Shown piece after piece: positions 8,619 through 17,726 of a stretch of DNA of 64,000 bases (position 1 is its first letter; each line of letters opens with the position of its first letter). This DNA is from Thiobacillus thioparus DSM 505 (lineage in GTDB: Bacteria > Pseudomonadota > Gammaproteobacteria > Burkholderiales > Thiobacillaceae), in the NCBI RefSeq assembly GCF_000373385.1, contig NZ_KB891316.1, positions 816,493-880,492 on the forward strand, in the 5' to 3' direction. The position numbers and the translations under genes are program-made. The notes under the pieces were generated by a model. The model was not told the DNA's origin and did no database searches. It was given only the letters and a program-made list of their open reading frames with translations.

Positions 8619-9716
8619 ATGAAATCCAGGTCCCGCGATTTGCTCAGTTGCACCTTGCGTTCGCCCGATTCCGTCACGCGCTTTTCGATGGGCGAATGGG
8701 ACCTGCTGGTGCGGCAGGCACGGAGTGCCGGCCTGCTGGCGCGTGTTCGACACGTTCTGGCCCGACACCAGCTGACCGAAACCATCCCGGCCGTCGCACG
8801 CTGGCATTTTGATGCGGCGGCCACATTGGCCGCGAAGCAGCAACTGGCCGTGCGCTGGGAAGTGGACAAGATCCGAACCGCCTTGAAAGGTCTGGCCTTC
8901 CCCTTCATTCTCCTGAAAGGCAGCGCCTACGTCATGGCCAATCTGCCTGCGGCAAGCGGACGCCTGTTCAACGACATCGATATCCTGGTCCCGCGGGCTC
9001 AACTCGGCGCGGTCGAAGCCGCACTCATGCTTGCTGGCTGGCACCCGACCCTGCTGTCGGACTACGACCAGCGCTACTACCGCCGCTGGATGCATGAGAT
9101 CCCGCCGCTGCAACATGCCATCCGTGCCACGGTGATCGACGTGCATCACGCCATCCTGCCCGATACGGCACGTTATCACCCGGATTCCGCCACTCTGCGC
9201 AGCCGTGCCATCGCAGTGGAGGACATGCCTGGCGTCCAAGTGCTGGCGACGGAAGATCGCATCCTGCATTCGGCCACCCACGTATTTCACGACGGCGAAT
9301 TGCCGCACGGCCTGCGCGATCTGACCGACCTCGACCTGTTGCTGCGCGATGCCGCTGCCAACCCCGATTTCTGGCCGCGACTGACGGCGCGCGCCAACGA
9401 GTTGCAACTGGGCCGTTCGCTGTTCTATGCGCTGCGTTATCTACGCTATTTTCTCGATACGCCGATTCCCGACAGTGCAATCGCGGCCCTCGAGCGCGAC
9501 AAGCCACATCGCCTCACCCTCGCCCTGATGGACTGCATCTTCACACGGGTTCTCGCGCCCGACCATGCAAGCTGCGCCGACCGCTTCACGCCAGCCGCGC
9601 GTCTGGCCGCTTTCGTGCGCGCCCACTGGCTGCGCATGCCCGTGCATCTGCTGATCCCGCATCTGCTTCACAAAGCCTTCGTCAGTCCCTATCAGCGAAA
9701 CGAGAAACCAGCTTGA
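8619..9716 (+). CDS. Nucleotidyltransferase-family protein of the HprK-related cluster
   Basis: The 365-residue protein has FILLKGSAY followed by GRLFNDIDILV (about 90-130), the pattern of a nucleotidyltransferase fold with a D-x-D metal pair, as in the uncharacterised nucleotidyltransferase family (PF14907). The remainder is helical with HVFHDGELPHGLRDLTDLDLLL. ATG at 8619 is chosen; GTG at 8610, overlapping the kinase stop, is equally possible, and neither has a clear ribosome binding site. Its position directly after the kinase gene ties it to the same modification system, where it could transfer a nucleotide or phosphosugar; that is inference. Confidence 0.75.
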   Translation: MKSRSRDLLSCTLRSPDSVTRFSMGEWDLLVRQARSAGLLARVRHVLARHQLTETIPAVARWHFDAAATLAAKQQLAVRWEVDKIRTALKGLAFPFILLKGSAYVMANLPAASGRLFNDIDILVPRAQLGAVEAALMLAGWHPTLLSDYDQRYYRRWMHEIPPLQHAIRATVIDVHHAILPDTARYHPDSATLRSRAIAVEDMPGVQVLATEDRILHSATHVFHDGELPHGLRDLTDLDLLLRDAAANPDFWPRLTARANELQLGRSLFYALRYLRYFLDTPIPDSAIAALERDKPHRLTLALMDCIFTRVLAPDHASCADRFTPAARLAAFVRAHWLRMPVHLLIPHLLHKAFVSPYQRNEKPA

Positions 9717-9740
9717 CGCCGGTTTCGCCGAGCGTATAAT
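9713..9740 (+). promoter_or_regulatory. Sigma-70-type promoter of grxD
   Basis: TTGACG (9713-9718) and TATAAT (9735-9740) are separated by 16 bases. The -35 box overlaps the stop codon of the preceding gene, and grxD starts 38 bases after the -10 box. Confidence 0.8.
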
Positions 9741-9778
9741 TCCCGACTATTCCAGTCAAGTATTGTCCAGGAGCTCCC

Positions 9779-10099
9779 ATGACCCCTCTCGACCGCATCC
9801 GTGACCAAGTCACCAACAATACCGTCGTGCTGTACATGAAAGGCACGCCCCAGTTTCCGCAGTGCGGCTTCTCGTCGCGCGCGGCGCAAGTGCTGCAAGC
9901 CTGCGGCGTGAAGGATTTTCTGGCGGTCAGCGTGCTGGCCGACCCGGAAATTTTCGAAAACCTGAAGTACTACGCCAACTGGCCGACTTTCCCGCAACTG
10001 TATGTGAAGGGCGAGCTGATCGGCGGCTCCGACATCATGATCGAGATGTACCAGAAAGGCGAAATCCAGAAGCTTCTGGAAGAAGCCCAGGCCGCCTGA
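9779..10099 (+). CDS. grxD: Monothiol glutaredoxin (CGFS type)
   Basis: The 106-residue protein carries the CGFS active site with Cys29 (PQFPQCGFSSRAAQVL), plus WPTFPQLYVKGELIGGSDI, the glutathione-binding part of the fold. CGFS glutaredoxins bind and hand over 2Fe-2S clusters, often with BolA partners, rather than reducing disulfides. It is monocistronic here, with its own promoter and a strong terminator after it. Confidence 0.96.
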   Translation: MTPLDRIRDQVTNNTVVLYMKGTPQFPQCGFSSRAAQVLQACGVKDFLAVSVLADPEIFENLKYYANWPTFPQLYVKGELIGGSDIMIEMYQKGEIQKLLEEAQAA

Positions 10100-10119
10100 T
10101 CTACTCTATGCGCCTCCGC

Positions 10120-10147
10120 AAAAAAGCCGACCCAGGTCGGCTTTTTT
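10120..10147. terminator. Bidirectional terminator between grxD and ntrC
   Basis: AAAAAAGCCGACC pairs with GGTCGGCTTTTTT around a CA loop. A/T runs on both flanks let it serve the converging grxD (+) and ntrC (-) transcripts. Confidence 0.9.
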
Positions 10148-10178
10148 GTTGCGTGAACTCCGCCCGTCAAGCGGATGG

Positions 10179-11597
10179 CTATTTCGGCTCGCCGCCTTCG
10201 GATTCCGCATCCATCCCCAGCTCATGGATTTTCCGCGTGAGCGTATTGCGTCCCCAACCGAGGAGATGCGCCGCTTCGATCCGGCGTCCACCGGTGTGGC
10301 GGAGCGCCACCTCGATCAACGTCTTTTCGTAGGCCTGGGTAAGATCATCCAGAATCGCCGCTTCGCCGCGCGCCAGCCGCGCGCCGGCTTCGGCGGCCAG
10401 TCCCTGCAACCAGTCGCCGCCGCTTGGCTCGACCGTCCCCTGCATCAGATCGGCCGGCAGATCCCCGACCTCGACCACCTGGCCGGGCGCCATCACGGTC
10501 AGATAATGACTGACATTCTCAAGCTGGCGCACGTTGCCGCTCCAGGGCAGATTGACCAGTGTCTTCATCGCTGCGTCCGACACGCCCTTGGTCTCCATAC
10601 CCAGTTCGCGCGCGCTTTTCTGCATGAAATGGCGCACCAGCAGGGGAATGTCCTCGCGCCGCTCGCGCAGCGCCGGCAGGCGCAGGCGGATCACGTTGAG
10701 GCGGTGAAACAGGTCTTCGCGGAACAATCCCTCGCGCACCCGCACTTCCAGATCCTGATGGGTGGCGGCGATCACCCGCACGTTGACCTTGATCGGCGTA
10801 TGCCCACCGACCCGGTAAAACTGGCCGTCGGCCAGCACGCGCAGCAAACGGGTCTGCAACTCGGCCGGCATGTCGCCGATCTCGTCCAGAAACAGCGTGC
10901 CGCCGTCGGCCTGCTCGAAACGGCCGCGCCGCTGCGCCGCCGCGCCCGTGAAGGCGCCGCGCTCGTGACCGAAGAGTTCCGACTCCAGCAAATCCCTGGG
11001 GATGGCCGCAGTATTCAGCGCGATGAACGGCGCGCCGGCACGCGGGCTGTGACGATGCAGCGCACGCGCCACCAGTTCCTTGCCGCTGCCCGATTCGCCC
11101 GTGATCAGCACGGTGGCATGCGACTGCGCCAGTCGCCCGATGGCGCGAAACACCTCCTGCATGGCAGGTGCCTGTCCGAGAATTTCCGGCACCGGCGCAT
11201 CGCTGCTGGCAGGCACGTCCCGGCTCGCATTTTCCGCCAGCGCGCGGCGCACCAGTTCGAGCGCCTGGTCGACGTCGAAAGGCTTGGGCAGGTACTCGAA
11301 TGCGCCGCCCTGGAAGGCCGCCACCGCGCTGTCGAGATCGGAATATGCCGTCATGATGATGACGGGCACCTTAGGCAGCCGCTCCTTCAGCGCCTGTAGC
11401 AATTCCAGGCCGCTCACCCCCGGCATGCGGATGTCGGACAGCACGGCGGTGGGCGTGCTGCGTTCCAGTTCGCGCAGCGCATCGCTGCCCGAACTGAAAG
11501 TCATGCACGCGATATCTTCGCGCAGCAGGGCTTTTTCGAGCACCCAGCGGATGGAGCGGTCGTCGTCAATGATCCAGACGCAGCTTGATTTCGACAT
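10179..11597 (-). CDS. ntrC: Nitrogen regulation response regulator NtrC (NR-I)
   Basis: The 472-residue protein has a receiver domain with phospho-acceptor Asp55 (LSDIRMPG), a sigma-54-interacting AAA+ domain with Walker A GESGSGKE and the GAFTGA loop that contacts sigma-54, and a C-terminal Fis-type helix-turn-helix ([20 protein letters not shown]). It activates nitrogen-assimilation promoters when phosphorylated by NtrB. The frame runs on upstream, but [14 protein letters not shown] at 11597 is the family N-terminus, five bases after ntrB. Likely targets in this window are the sites upstream of glnA at 15037-15084. Confidence 0.96.
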   Translation of the reverse strand: MSKSSCVWIIDDDRSIRWVLEKALLREDIACMTFSSGSDALRELERSTPTAVLSDIRMPGVSGLELLQALKERLPKVPVIIMTAYSDLDSAVAAFQGGAFEYLPKPFDVDQALELVRRALAENASRDVPASSDAPVPEILGQAPAMQEVFRAIGRLAQSHATVLITGESGSGKELVARALHRHSPRAGAPFIALNTAAIPRDLLESELFGHERGAFTGAAAQRRGRFEQADGGTLFLDEIGDMPAELQTRLLRVLADGQFYRVGGHTPIKVNVRVIAATHQDLEVRVREGLFREDLFHRLNVIRLRLPALRERREDIPLLVRHFMQKSARELGMETKGVSDAAMKTLVNLPWSGNVRQLENVSHYLTVMAPGQVVEVGDLPADLMQGTVEPSGGDWLQGLAAEAGARLARGEAAILDDLTQAYEKTLIEVALRHTGGRRIEAAHLLGWGRNTLTRKIHELGMDAESEGGEPK

Positions 11598-11602
11598 AGT
11601 GT

Positions 11603-12658
11603 TCAGCCAGGCAAAGGAAGAAAAATGGAAAACGCGGTACGGCCGGGACGGCTTTCGCAATCGATAGTGCCGTGGTTTTGCGCGACCAGCGTCTGCGCAA
11701 CGGCGAGCCCGAGGCCGCTGCCGCCTTCGCGCCCGGACACCAGCGGAAAGAAAATCTGTTCACGGATCTCTTCGGGTATACCCGGGCCGTTATCGATGAT
11801 CTCGACGCGCATGCCGAGCTGGTAGCGCCGGCTTTCCAGCGTGATCTGCCGCGCCACCCGGGTCTTGAAAATGATCTCACCCTGGCCATGCATCGCCTGC
11901 ACGGCATTGCGTGCGATATTGAGCGTCGCTTGAATCAGCTGCTCGGCATCGGCCCGGATTTCGGGCAGGCTAATATCGTAGTCGCGGCGGAGCGACATGC
12001 TCGGGGTTTCAGCCAGAATCAAGCTGCGAACCCGCTCCAGGACCTCGTGAATATTCACCGCACCAAAACGGGGCATGCGATGCGGGGTAAGCAGCCGCTC
12101 CATCAGCGACTGCAAGCGATCGGATTCCTTGATGATGACCTGGGTGTATTCGCGCAAGGATTCGCGCGGCAATTCATGCTCCAGCAACTGCGCCGCGCCG
12201 CGGATGCCGCCGAGCGGATTCTTGATTTCATGTGCGAGGTTGCGCAGCAGTTCGCGGTTGGCTTCCTGTTGCAGGCGCGCCTGTTCCAGCCGGGCAATAC
12301 GAAGATGCGGATCGACCGCGCGCATTTCGATCAGCACGGCGTCCTGAGGCTTGTCCAGCGGCGACACGCTACAACTCAGCCGGATCGGCGGGTGGCCGCT
12401 CACCACCACGTCAAGCTCGTATTCGATGACGGTTTCCTGCTGGGTACATGCTGTCTGGACCGCGGCAAGCAACTCGGGGCTGCGCTCGAACACCGACATG
12501 ACATCATCCCCAAGCAGCAGGGCGCCCGATACGCCCAGCAAGGTCTCGGCTGCAGGATTGACGTATATGATGCGGCGCCCGGCATCCAGAATCATGGTGC
12601 CGGTGGAAAGGTAATCCAGTCCTGAATAATCGGTAGGCGAGAACGGCGGCATGCTCAT
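11603..12658 (-). CDS. ntrB: Nitrogen regulation sensor histidine kinase NtrB (NR-II)
   Basis: This 351-residue soluble kinase has an N-terminal PAS domain (about 10-120), a phosphoacceptor helix with NLAHEIKNPLGGIRG (His near residue 142) and an HATPase domain with DNGPGIPEEI and GSGLGLAVAQ. It phosphorylates or dephosphorylates NtrC under control of PII protein. Two start codons lie six bases apart (12658 and 12652) with little ribosome binding site. A sigma-54-like element ends only about 13 bases upstream, which would give an almost leaderless message. Confidence 0.95.
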   Translation of the reverse strand: MSMPPFSPTDYSGLDYLSTGTMILDAGRRIIYVNPAAETLLGVSGALLLGDDVMSVFERSPELLAAVQTACTQQETVIEYELDVVVSGHPPIRLSCSVSPLDKPQDAVLIEMRAVDPHLRIARLEQARLQQEANRELLRNLAHEIKNPLGGIRGAAQLLEHELPRESLREYTQVIIKESDRLQSLMERLLTPHRMPRFGAVNIHEVLERVRSLILAETPSMSLRRDYDISLPEIRADAEQLIQATLNIARNAVQAMHGQGEIIFKTRVARQITLESRRYQLGMRVEIIDNGPGIPEEIREQIFFPLVSGREGGSGLGLAVAQTLVAQNHGTIDCESRPGRTAFSIFLPLPG

Positions 12659-12670
12659 GCACTCGGATGA

Positions 12671-12686
12671 AGCACTGATTGTGCCA
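12671..12686 (-). promoter_or_regulatory. Sigma-54 (-24/-12) promoter-like element upstream of ntrB
   Basis: The minus strand reads TGGCACAATCAGTGCT, matching the consensus TGGCACRNNNNTTGCW at all but one fixed position, with correct GG-N10-GC spacing. Transcription would begin around 12660, at the ntrB start codon. No NtrC site was noticed upstream, so this is suggestive only. Confidence 0.45.
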
Positions 12687-12715
12687 GAGCGTGGTTATTG
12701 AAGCTTCAGCTTCTT

Positions 12716-12754
12716 ACAACCACGGCCTGCCCCTCGCGGGTGGCGCGTGGTTGT
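12716..12754. repeat. Inverted repeat between ntrB and the DUF4124 gene
   Basis: ACAACCACG (12716-12724) and CGTGGTTGT (12746-12754) form a perfect 9-base stem with a 21-base GC-rich loop. There is no T run, so it is a weak terminator candidate; it could be an operator or RNA hairpin. Confidence 0.4.
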
Positions 12755-12844
12755 TACCGCTTTAGCGGTTCGATAGCCATGGCCGGTTGTTGCGGTGGGG
12801 CAGGGCTGGCGCAGGGCGTCGTCTTGAATGCGTATGCAGGCGCC

Positions 12845-13315
12845 TTACTTCAGATTGGCCAGTTCGCGCTGGATGGAGGTGATGTTCTGATCGTGCTGCT
12901 GCACCGTCGTCCGGAGTTTGCTCACGCGATCGAGATAAGTGGCATCGGTCGCACGCTCACCCGGCTGCAGGCGTTCGCCCAGCGTCATCTGACGGCGCGC
13001 TTCATCGGCATTGCGGCGTTCGCTGGACAATTCATCCTGCAACACTTGGCGCCGGATATCGTCGCGCCGCTTCTGGGTGCCCGGATCGATACGCGGAAAA
13101 TCCGCCGGGCTGGGCGTATAGGCAGCCCGCCTGGGTGCTTTGCCTCTGGCCGGCAGCTGTGCCGGCGCACCGGGCAGGTCGACGCGCTTGGCACCTTTCT
13201 TGTAGACATCGGTAAATGTCACCTGGCCGTTTTCATCGACGTATTTGTAGATTTCCGCCTGCGCGGGCGCAGCCAGTATCAGGCACAGAAGGAAGGGCAG
13301 ACGGGCGATGGGCAT
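12845..13315 (-). CDS. Exported DUF4124-domain protein
   Basis: The 156-residue protein has a cleavable signal peptide (MPIARLPFLLCLILAAPAQA) followed directly by EIYKYVDENGQVTFTD, the core of the DUF4124 domain common in beta- and gammaproteobacterial periplasmic proteins. The C-terminal half is a charged, probably coiled-coil region (SSERRNADEARRQM to IQRELANLK). The start at 13315 is chosen because it opens the signal peptide. It lies between glnA and ntrB on the same strand, after the glnA terminator, as in several related genomes; its function is not known. Confidence 0.85.
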   Translation of the reverse strand: MPIARLPFLLCLILAAPAQAEIYKYVDENGQVTFTDVYKKGAKRVDLPGAPAQLPARGKAPRRAAYTPSPADFPRIDPGTQKRRDDIRRQVLQDELSSERRNADEARRQMTLGERLQPGERATDATYLDRVSKLRTTVQQHDQNITSIQRELANLK

Positions 13316-13399
13316 AGGGCTGAGTGTAGCGTACCCGTTTGCTAACGGACATCGGCCGGCCAATCTTGATCCCGGAACGGCCCGGCCAGTAGGCACATC

Positions 13400-13426
13400 G
13401 AAAAAAAGGGCGGCCGAAGCCGCCCT
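13400..13426 (-). terminator. Rho-independent terminator of glnA
   Basis: On the minus strand AGGGCGGC-TTCG-GCCGCCCT is followed by seven T residues. The stable TTCG tetraloop and T run make this a strong terminator that separates glnA from the DUF4124-ntrB-ntrC run. Confidence 0.9.
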
Positions 13427-13448
13427 ATTATTTGCACACGTCCTGTGT

Positions 13449-14858
13449 TTACAGCGAGTAATACATTGCGAATTCGACCGGGTGCGTGGTCATGCGGAAC
13501 TTGGTGACTTCTTCCATCTTCAGGGCGATGTAGGCGTCGATCATGTCGTTGGTGAACACACCGCCGCGGGTCAGGAACTCGCGATCCTTGTCCAGCTCTT
13601 CCAGTGCCATTTCCAGGCTGTGGCAGACCTTCGGGATCTTCGCGTCTTCTTCCGGGGGCAGGTCGTACAGATCCTTGTCCGACGGATCGCCGGGGTGGAT
13701 CTTGTTCTGGATGCCGTCGAGACCGGCCATCATCAGCGCAGTGAAGCACAGGTAGGGGTTGGCGGTCGGATCCGGGAAGCGGGTCTCGATGCGGCGGGCC
13801 TTCTCGCTGGCGGCGATGGGAATACGGATCGAAGCCGAACGGTTACGTGCAGAGTAGGCCAGCATCACGGGCGCTTCGAAGCCGGGCACCAGACGCTTGT
13901 ACGAGTTGGTCGACGGGTTGGTGATCGCGTTCAGCGCCTTGGCGTGCTTGATCACGCCGCCAATGTAGTACAGGCACAGTTCGGACAGACCGGCATAGCC
14001 ATTGCCCGCGAACAGGTTCTTGCCGTCTTTCCACAGCGACATGTGCACATGCATGCCGGAACCATTGTCGCCGACGATGGGCTTGGGCATGAAGGTCGCG
14101 GTCTTGCCATACGCGTGGGCGACGTTCTGCACGATGTACTTCAACGTCTGGGTCCAGTCGGCACGCTTGGTCAGCGTGCTGAACTGGGTACCGATTTCGC
14201 ACTGGCCGGCGGTCGCCACTTCGTGGTGGAACACTTCAACCGGGATGCCGGCTTCTTCCAGTGCCAGCACCATGGCGGCACGGATGTCCTGCAGGCTGTC
14301 GACCGGGGGCACGGGGAAGTAGCCGCCCTTGACGCCGGGACGGTGGCCGGTGTTGCCGTTCTCGAATTTCTCGGCAGACGACCAGGAGGCTTCCTCGGAA
14401 TTGATCTGCACGCCGCAGCCCGACATGTTGTCGTGCCAGGTGATGGAATCGAAAATGAAGAACTCGGGCTCGGGACCGAAGTAGGCAGTATCGGCGATAC
14501 CAGTCGACTTCAGATAAGCCTCGGCGCGCTTGGCCACCGAACGCGGATCGCGCTCGTAGCCCTTGCCGTCGGACGGCTCGATTACGTCGCAGGTCAGGAT
14601 GAGCGTGGGCTCGTCGAAGAAAGGATCCATGTAGGCCGAATCGGGATCGGCCTTCAGCAGCATGTCGGACGCCTGGATGCCTTTCCAGCCGGCGATCGAG
14701 GAGCCGTCGAACGGATGGCCGTCTTCGAACCAATCCTCAGTCACGATGCGGGCAGGAATCGAAACGTGCTGTTCCTTGCCGCGCGTATCCGTAAAGCGCA
14801 GATCGACGAATTTCACTTCGCCTTCCTTAATCATCTTGATCACATTGGCCACGGCCAT
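13449..14858 (-). CDS. glnA: Glutamine synthetase, type I
   Basis: This 469-residue enzyme condenses ammonia with glutamate using ATP. It shows the GS signatures [20 protein letters not shown] and NRSASIRIP. Tyr398 in DLYDLPPEE is the adenylylation site of GSI-beta enzymes, so activity should be switched by GlnE. The start at 14858 gives the normal [11 protein letters not shown]-terminus after an AGGAG-type site. A sigma-54 promoter and two NtrC sites lie upstream, so transcription should rise on nitrogen limitation. Confidence 0.98.
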   Translation of the reverse strand: MAVANVIKMIKEGEVKFVDLRFTDTRGKEQHVSIPARIVTEDWFEDGHPFDGSSIAGWKGIQASDMLLKADPDSAYMDPFFDEPTLILTCDVIEPSDGKGYERDPRSVAKRAEAYLKSTGIADTAYFGPEPEFFIFDSITWHDNMSGCGVQINSEEASWSSAEKFENGNTGHRPGVKGGYFPVPPVDSLQDIRAAMVLALEEAGIPVEVFHHEVATAGQCEIGTQFSTLTKRADWTQTLKYIVQNVAHAYGKTATFMPKPIVGDNGSGMHVHMSLWKDGKNLFAGNGYAGLSELCLYYIGGVIKHAKALNAITNPSTNSYKRLVPGFEAPVMLAYSARNRSASIRIPIAASEKARRIETRFPDPTANPYLCFTALMMAGLDGIQNKIHPGDPSDKDLYDLPPEEDAKIPKVCHSLEMALEELDKDREFLTRGGVFTNDMIDAYIALKMEEVTKFRMTTHPVEFAMYYSL

Positions 14859-14947
14859 GCTGAATCTCCTCAAACTGAAATGAATTGAATTACGACGCCG
14901 CATATGGCCCAAATCCGCCACACAAAACGTCACACAGAAAAGGTGTT

Positions 14948-14963
14948 AGCAGCAACCGTGCCA
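14948..14963 (-). promoter_or_regulatory. Sigma-54 promoter of glnA
   Basis: The minus strand reads TGGCACGGTTGCTGCT, 15 of 16 positions of the consensus TGGCACRNNNNTTGCW with the invariant GG and GC ten bases apart. The expected start point is about 14937, giving a leader of about 79 bases before glnA. Confidence 0.85.
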
Positions 14964-15036
14964 TACCCAAAATCGAGCGCCAGCCATTGTGCCATAAGGC
15001 TCAAGCAAGGGGATAGTGCGCCATCATTTTCTCTAT

Positions 15037-15053
15037 CGCACCAAAACAATGCG
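15037..15053. promoter_or_regulatory. Weaker NtrC-binding site upstream of glnA
   Basis: CGCACC-N5-AATGCG is a partial match to TGCACC-N5-GGTGCA. Its centre is about 108 bases upstream of the predicted glnA start point and 31 bases from the stronger site, the same arrangement as the enterobacterial glnAp2 enhancer. Confidence 0.6.
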
Positions 15054-15067
15054 CAAAAACCATTTCG

Positions 15068-15084
15068 TGCACCAATGTGGTGCA
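15068..15084. promoter_or_regulatory. Strong NtrC-binding site upstream of glnA
   Basis: TGCACCAATGTGGTGCA is a perfect palindrome with arms TGCACCA and TGGTGCA and matches the NtrC consensus fully. Its centre lies about 139 bases upstream of the predicted glnA start point. It also ends two bases before the -35 box of the divergent rhodanese gene. Confidence 0.85.
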
Positions 15085-15086
15085 AA

Positions 15087-15114
15087 TTGCATCGGGCAAG
15101 GGGTTTCATATACT
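15087..15114 (+). promoter_or_regulatory. Probable sigma-70 promoter of the rhodanese gene
   Basis: TTGCAT (15087-15092) and TATACT (15109-15114) are 16 bases apart, and the gene starts 30 bases later after AAAAGGA. The strong NtrC site abuts the -35 box. Confidence 0.55.
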
Positions 15115-15143
15115 GAATTGACAATAAATAAAAGGACATCGTC

Positions 15144-15599
15144 ATGGGACGCATCACTGAGTTGCTCGACACCGCCCATCATCGGAGCCAAGCGCATGTC
15201 TGGTCATTCGCCGGCGCGCTATTACCACACGAAGCGCACGAATTGCTGCAGATCACGCCCGGAAGTCGTCTAATCGATGTACGTTCCCATGCAGAACTCG
15301 AATTCAACGGGGTTATCCCCGGGGCGATGCATGTCGAATGGCAATCCTGGCCCGGCTGGGTTCTCAATCCTCATTTTCTGATTCAACTGGCCCAAGCCAC
15401 CGATCCGGAATCCCTGCTGTTCTTCATTTGCCGCAGCGGCGAACGCTCGCACCGTGCCGCCGTTGCCTGCACCGAGGCCGGACGCGGCAGTTGCTACAAC
15501 GTGCTGGAAGGCATCGAAGGCGACCTCAACAAGGCCACCGGCCACCGCAACGAACTCAACGGCTGGAAACACCGAAGCCTGCCCTGGACGCAAAGCTGA
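15144..15599 (+). CDS. Single-domain rhodanese-like sulfurtransferase
   Basis: The 151-residue protein has one rhodanese domain: LIDVRSHAELEFNGVIPGAMHV, then the active-site loop CRSGERS with the persulfide cysteine near residue 98, then VLEGIEGDLN. An N-terminal extension of about 35 residues precedes it. It is probably a cytoplasmic sulfur carrier or thiosulfate-cyanide sulfurtransferase. It is transcribed divergently from glnA and shares the NtrC-site region, so nitrogen control is possible. A good AAGGA site precedes the ATG at 15144. Confidence 0.88.
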   Translation: MGRITELLDTAHHRSQAHVWSFAGALLPHEAHELLQITPGSRLIDVRSHAELEFNGVIPGAMHVEWQSWPGWVLNPHFLIQLAQATDPESLLFFICRSGERSHRAAVACTEAGRGSCYNVLEGIEGDLNKATGHRNELNGWKHRSLPWTQS

Positions 15600-15635
15600 T
15601 CCATATCTCATCGGCGCACTTTAGAATAGCGCGCC

Positions 15636-16433
15636 ATGACCGACCGTTACGCCGTATTCGGGCACCCGATTGCCCACTCCAAATCCCCGCAGATCCATAC
15701 CGCGTTTGCCCGCCAGACCGGCCAGGACATGACGTACGAAGCCATCCTCGCGCCGCTCGACGGCTTTGCGGAGAGCGTCGCTGCGTTCATCGCGGCAGGC
15801 GGGCGCGGCGCCAACGTCACCGTGCCGTTCAAGGAGGAGGCCTTCAGGCTGGCCAGCCGACTGAGTCCGCGCGCCCAACGTGCCGGCGCGGTCAACACGC
15901 TGATGTTCGACGCCGACGGCATCCTCGGCGACAACACCGACGGCGCCGGGCTGGTCGCCGATCTCACTCGCAACCTGCTCTGCACGATCGTTGGCAAACG
16001 CGTCCTGCTGCTCGGCGCCGGCGGCGCGGCGCGCGGCGTGATCGAGCCGTTGCTCGACCAGCAGCCCGCGGCGCTCGTCATCGCCAACCGCACCGTCAGT
16101 CGCGCCGAGGAACTCGCCGAACTGTTCGGCCGCGGCGTCCGTGCATGCAGCTTCGACGCGGCCGACACCCCCTTCGACCTCGTCATCAACGCCACCGCCG
16201 CCAGCCTCGCCGGCGACCTGCCGCCGCTGTCGCCGCGCGTGTTCACCCCGGACACACTGGCCTACGACATGATGTACGGACGCGACACGCCCTTCCTCGA
16301 CTTCGCCCGCACGCACGGCGCGCGCACCGCCGACGGCCTCGGCATGCTGGTCGAACAGGCGGCCGAAGCGTTTTATCTGTGGCGCGGCGTGCGCCCCGAC
16401 ACCGCGCCCGTCATCGCGAGCCTGCGCACATGA
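15636..16433 (+). CDS. aroE: Shikimate dehydrogenase (NADP+)
   Basis: The 265-residue enzyme reduces 3-dehydroshikimate in the aromatic amino acid pathway. The N-terminus [17 protein letters not shown] binds shikimate, [13 protein letters not shown] holds the catalytic lysine and [11 protein letters not shown] the aspartate. The cofactor site is [15 protein letters not shown] followed by [10 protein letters not shown]. It overlaps mtgA by four bases. A TAGAAT hexamer at 15622-15627 may be its -10 box, but no clear -35 is present. Confidence 0.96.
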   Translation: MTDRYAVFGHPIAHSKSPQIHTAFARQTGQDMTYEAILAPLDGFAESVAAFIAAGGRGANVTVPFKEEAFRLASRLSPRAQRAGAVNTLMFDADGILGDNTDGAGLVADLTRNLLCTIVGKRVLLLGAGGAARGVIEPLLDQQPAALVIANRTVSRAEELAELFGRGVRACSFDAADTPFDLVINATAASLAGDLPPLSPRVFTPDTLAYDMMYGRDTPFLDFARTHGARTADGLGMLVEQAAEAFYLWRGVRPDTAPVIASLRT

Positions 16434-17131
16434 TGCGCACCGCATGGCGCTGGTTCGGCAAGGGCGTCGCAACAGCGGTCACGCTGGTACTGCTGTATCA
16501 GGTGTGGCTGTTCGCGCACGTGCTGTGGTGGATCGATCACAACCCCGCCTCCACCTCCTTCATGGAAGCGGGCCTGGCACGCCAGCAGGAAAAGGACCCC
16601 GACGCCGAACTGCGCCACAAGTGGGTGCCCTACGACCACATCTCCATCCATCTGAAGCGCGCCATCGTCGCCGCCGAGGACGCCAAATTTCTCAACCATG
16701 AAGGCTTCGACGTCGAGGGCATCCAGACCGCAGTCGAGAAGAACCTGAAGAAAGGCCGCCTCGTCGCCGGCGGCTCCACCATCAGCCAGCAGCTCGCCAA
16801 GAACCTCTTCCTCTCCGGCGAGCGCAGCTTCATCCGCAAGGGCCAGGAAGCCGTGATCACGCTCATGATCGAAGCCACCTGGAGCAAGCGCCGCATCCTC
16901 GAGGTCTACCTCAACGTCATCGAATGGGGCAACGGCATCTACGGCGCCGAAGCCGCCGCCCGCCGCTACTACAAGACCTCCGCCGCCAACCTCAGCCGCG
17001 ACCAGGCCGCCCGCCTGGCCGCGATGGTGCCCAACCCGCGCTGGTACGAGAACCACCGCAGCTCGCGCGCGTATCAGCGTCGCGTTGCAGTCATCAGTCG
17101 CTATATGGGGAGTGCGCAGGTGCCGCGCTGA
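16430..17131 (+). CDS. mtgA: Monofunctional biosynthetic peptidoglycan transglycosylase
   Basis: This 233-residue GT51 enzyme polymerises lipid II glycan strands. One N-terminal membrane anchor (about 12-35) is followed by the catalytic region: [14 protein letters not shown] with the essential glutamate, [15 protein letters not shown], and [14 protein letters not shown]. It has no transpeptidase domain, as expected for MtgA. The start codon lies inside the aroE stop region (ATGATG at 16430). An apparently longer open frame upstream runs antisense-like through aroE and is not coding. Confidence 0.96.
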   Translation: MMRTAWRWFGKGVATAVTLVLLYQVWLFAHVLWWIDHNPASTSFMEAGLARQQEKDPDAELRHKWVPYDHISIHLKRAIVAAEDAKFLNHEGFDVEGIQTAVEKNLKKGRLVAGGSTISQQLAKNLFLSGERSFIRKGQEAVITLMIEATWSKRRILEVYLNVIEWGNGIYGAEAAARRYYKTSAANLSRDQAARLAAMVPNPRWYENHRSSRAYQRRVAVISRYMGSAQVPR

Positions 17132-17207
17132 GTCGAAAATACCTGTCTATTTATAAAAAACGTCTGGACCCCATGGGTCTCTATATTAACTGTTGGAAAT
17201 TACAGCC

Positions 17208-17726
17208 ATGTCTGAATTCATACCTCAGCAGCTACCAGAAAGGGAAGGCCATTTTCCGAACACAGGAAACACAATTGTTGAGCTACACCGTCTGCTTGCA
17301 ATCTTTCTATCTAGTCGAAATTTCGCAATGCTTTGCGTGGAATTCCCTGGCGAGGGATTTGACCCAATCTACAAAACCCAAGAAGTAGAAGCTGACGAAA
17401 TCACCAGAATTTTGCTGTCCTTGGCAGTTACAGCGCGTGTGGTCGATGATCGGGAAGGGAAAGTGTTTGAACTTGTTGGCTCTGACTGCGGAACGTTGCA
17501 GAAAGATATGGCAATGGCTGATTGTGTCCCTTTAGAAATTCGAGAGGCCTGCAACAAGATAATTCACGCGCAGAAAGTCAGGTTTGATATTGAGGAAATA
17601 GGTGTTCAGAGATATATGAATCCAATCATTTATCTTTACGGCACCATGCAAAATAAGGAATGGCGAGCAACATTGGACGTCATCAAGTTCTGCAAGGAGT
17701 ATGTCACTCTTGTTTGCCATTTCTAA
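17208..17726 (+). CDS. Hypothetical protein of integron cassette 1
   Basis: I do not recognise this 172-residue protein. It lacks a signal peptide or membrane segments and has mixed alpha/beta composition with five cysteines. Low GC and codon use unlike the neighbours point to recent transfer. The stop codon lies inside the first core of the following attC site, as is usual for integron cassettes. ATG at 17208 is preferred over TTG at 17193; the ribosome binding site is weak, so expression may depend on the upstream mtgA transcript. Confidence 0.65.
   Translation: MSEFIPQQLPEREGHFPNTGNTIVELHRLLAIFLSSRNFAMLCVEFPGEGFDPIYKTQEVEADEITRILLSLAVTARVVDDREGKVFELVGSDCGTLQKDMAMADCVPLEIREACNKIIHAQKVRFDIEEIGVQRYMNPIIYLYGTMQNKEWRATLDVIKFCKEYVTLVCHF

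Noticed and set aside
15338-16429. Extension of mtgA through aroE
   Set aside because: The frame is an alternate reading of aroE with arginine-rich composition; mtgA begins at 16430.
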